A DNA stretch of 64,000 bases. Origin: Massilia sp. H6 (GTDB lineage: Bacteria; Pseudomonadota; Gammaproteobacteria; Burkholderiales; Burkholderiaceae_D). Location of the stretch: positions 806,001-870,000 of the forward strand of contig NZ_CP103371.1 in assembly GCF_024802625.1 (NCBI RefSeq), in the 5' to 3' direction. The notes below the pieces were generated by a model, which was not told the origin of the DNA, did not search any database, and saw nothing but the letters and a program-made list of their open reading frames with translations. The translations under genes were made by a program, and so were the position numbers. Shown in pieces: positions 62,823 to 64,000 of the stretch; the stretch's first letter is position 1; every line of letters starts with the position of its first letter.

Positions 62823-63866
62823 ATGGCAGACGCACCCGCAGAGACGGCCAACAACGTCGCAGCAATCGGCGACGCCAGTGGCAGCTTCAATCTCGACTTC
62901 AGTGCCGCACTCGTGCGCATCAACAACTGGATCGACGGCGGCATCCGCCTGTTGCCCAATATCGCCGTCGCCCTGGTGGTGATTCTTGTTTTCTACGGAA
63001 TCGGCGTGCTGTTGCGGCGCTTGATCATGAAACGCGCGCGCAGCCGCAGCCGCGACAATCTGGGTGACGTACTCGGCGGCTTCATCATGTACCTGGTGGT
63101 CGGACTGGGCATCTTGCTCGGTGCGACGATCGTGATTCCGAGCCTTAAGCCAGGCGACCTGGTCGCCGGCCTGGGGGTGAGTTCGGTAGCAATCGGCTTT
63201 GCCTTCAAGGATATCTTGCAAAACTGGCTCGCCGGGCTGCTGATCCTGCTGCGCCAGCCTTTCAACATCGACGACCAGATCGAGGTCAATGGGTTCGAGG
63301 GCACCGTCGAGCGCATCGAGACGCGCGCGACGATCATCCGTACCTATGACGGCCAGCGCGTCGTCGTCCCCAATAGCGACATCTACACCAATGCCGTCAT
63401 CGTCAAGACCGCGCATGAGCAGCGCCGTAGCCAGTACGACGTGGGCATCGGCTACGCCGACGACATCGGGCGCGCCTGCGACGTAATTCGCCGCGCCGTC
63501 GGCGAACTGGCCGAAGTATCCACCGATCCTGCGCCCGAGGCGCTGCCCTGGGACATGGCCGCCAGCTGGGTCACGATCCGCGTGCGCTGGTGGACGCACA
63601 GCCGCCGTTCCGATGTCGTGCTGGTGCACGCCCAGGTAATCCGGTCGATCAAGGAAGCCTTGCAGGAAGCCCGCATCGACTTGCCGTACGAAACCAGCGT
63701 CCAGCTATTCCACGACCAGACCGAAGCCGAAGACGGCGATCGCAGCCGCCAGCGCGAAGGCTGGCCCGCCCCCGAAGGCAGCGCCGGCACCAGGCCGCGC
63801 TGGCGCGCCCAGCTCGAAGACGCCGCTGCGGCCGGGCGCGATGGGGAGCACCAGGAACAGCGCTAA
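62823..63866 (+). CDS. MscS-type mechanosensitive channel, second copy
   Basis: A 347-residue MscS protein, different from its neighbour. Segments: PNIAVALVVILVFYGIGVLLRR, FIMYLVVGLGILLGATIVI, and the pore helix LGVSSVAIGFAFKDILQNWLAGLLI, then FNIDDQIEVNGFEGTVERIETRATIIRTYDG and the usual alpha-beta end. A low-complexity tail of about 45 residues (from DQTEAEDGDRSRQREGWPAPE) ends in a motif also found as a scrap at 38677-38795. GGAGAG precedes the ATG. Third gene of the operon. Confidence 0.93.
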   Translation: MADAPAETANNVAAIGDASGSFNLDFSAALVRINNWIDGGIRLLPNIAVALVVILVFYGIGVLLRRLIMKRARSRSRDNLGDVLGGFIMYLVVGLGILLGATIVIPSLKPGDLVAGLGVSSVAIGFAFKDILQNWLAGLLILLRQPFNIDDQIEVNGFEGTVERIETRATIIRTYDGQRVVVPNSDIYTNAVIVKTAHEQRRSQYDVGIGYADDIGRACDVIRRAVGELAEVSTDPAPEALPWDMAASWVTIRVRWWTHSRRSDVVLVHAQVIRSIKEALQEARIDLPYETSVQLFHDQTEAEDGDRSRQREGWPAPEGSAGTRPRWRAQLEDAAAAGRDGEHQEQR

Positions 63867-64000
63867 GAAGAGACCAAAGGAAGACCTGGTAGCGCAAGAT
63901 CAATGCCTGACGACACTGGTTGACCTTGCCGGAGGTGAGATTTCAGCGGGATGGCCAGCCGATTCTGGACAGGATTGTGCTATGCAGCTTGACTAATATT

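Noticed and set aside
1..64000. CRISPR array, insertion sequence or prophage
   Set aside because: No regularly spaced repeat, transposase, integrase or phage structural gene was recognised anywhere in the window.

Overview
The window is a GC-rich, densely coded stretch of bacterial chromosome. Its families (PEP-CTERM protein, a porin of the Burkholderiales type, DUF3016 and DUF2058 proteins, HD-GYP and FIST signalling, an ECF sigma operon with short overlaps) suggest a betaproteobacterium of the Burkholderiales, most likely Oxalobacteraceae (Massilia/Telluria-like). This placement is an inference from gene content; no rRNA is present to confirm it. One tRNA gene (tRNA-Phe, GAA) is present. 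No CRISPR array, complete insertion sequence or phage was seen.

Region by region. 1-13 kb: the end of a DUF3016 gene; a minus-strand ECF sigma / anti-sigma / secreted-protein operon; a thioesterase; two glucose/sorbosone-dehydrogenase-type beta-propellers on either side of a tight three-gene envelope operon (M15-like peptidase, unknown secreted protein, BamE-fold lipoprotein); a large M16 peptidase; a beta-lactamase-fold lipoprotein that has lost its catalytic residues; and a luciferase-like oxidoreductase. 13-22 kb: a low-complexity secreted Gly/Ser/Thr protein, a Rieske-FAD oxidoreductase, a double HD-GYP protein with a degenerate first domain, a PEP-CTERM protein, DUF2058, a MerR regulator, a DUF2945 protein and an M28 peptidase. 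22-26 kb: a compact TelA/TerD tellurium-type cluster with an unfamiliar partner, then small unknowns and a DUF2256 protein. 26-35 kb: a SWIM-SNF2 helicase, then a minus-strand haem-copper oxidase operon (subunit II with cytochrome c domain, fused subunits I+III, a small membrane protein, CtaG), and two small membrane proteins.

35-45 kb: a FIST protein paired with a hybrid histidine kinase, a decayed 3' scrap of an mscS-like gene, and an iron-uptake locus (TonB receptor, Fe3+ binding protein, permease on the opposite strand, ATPase) with two Fur-box-like operators. 45.8-48.5 kb: a visibly AT-richer two-gene operon of a PstS-like periplasmic binding protein overlapping a membrane GGDEF-EAL protein, which looks horizontally acquired and may be a ligand-to-c-di-GMP signalling pair. 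48.7-60.5 kb: porin, tRNA-Phe, lipocalin, serine acetyltransferase, alpha/beta hydrolase, UvsE, a protein with two CAP domains (one degenerate), a diguanylate cyclase, a host-attachment family protein, fasciclin, SOUL, SDR and DUF1059 genes. 60.8-63.9 kb: an unrecognised protein resembling a degenerate P-loop ATPase, overlapping the first of two different MscS-type channels.

The two systems that seem least described are the PBP/GGDEF-EAL pair and the pseudo-ATPase/MscS/MscS operon. The TelA/TerD partner protein and the dead beta-lactamase-fold lipoprotein come next. All assignments were made by reading motifs; no database search was run.
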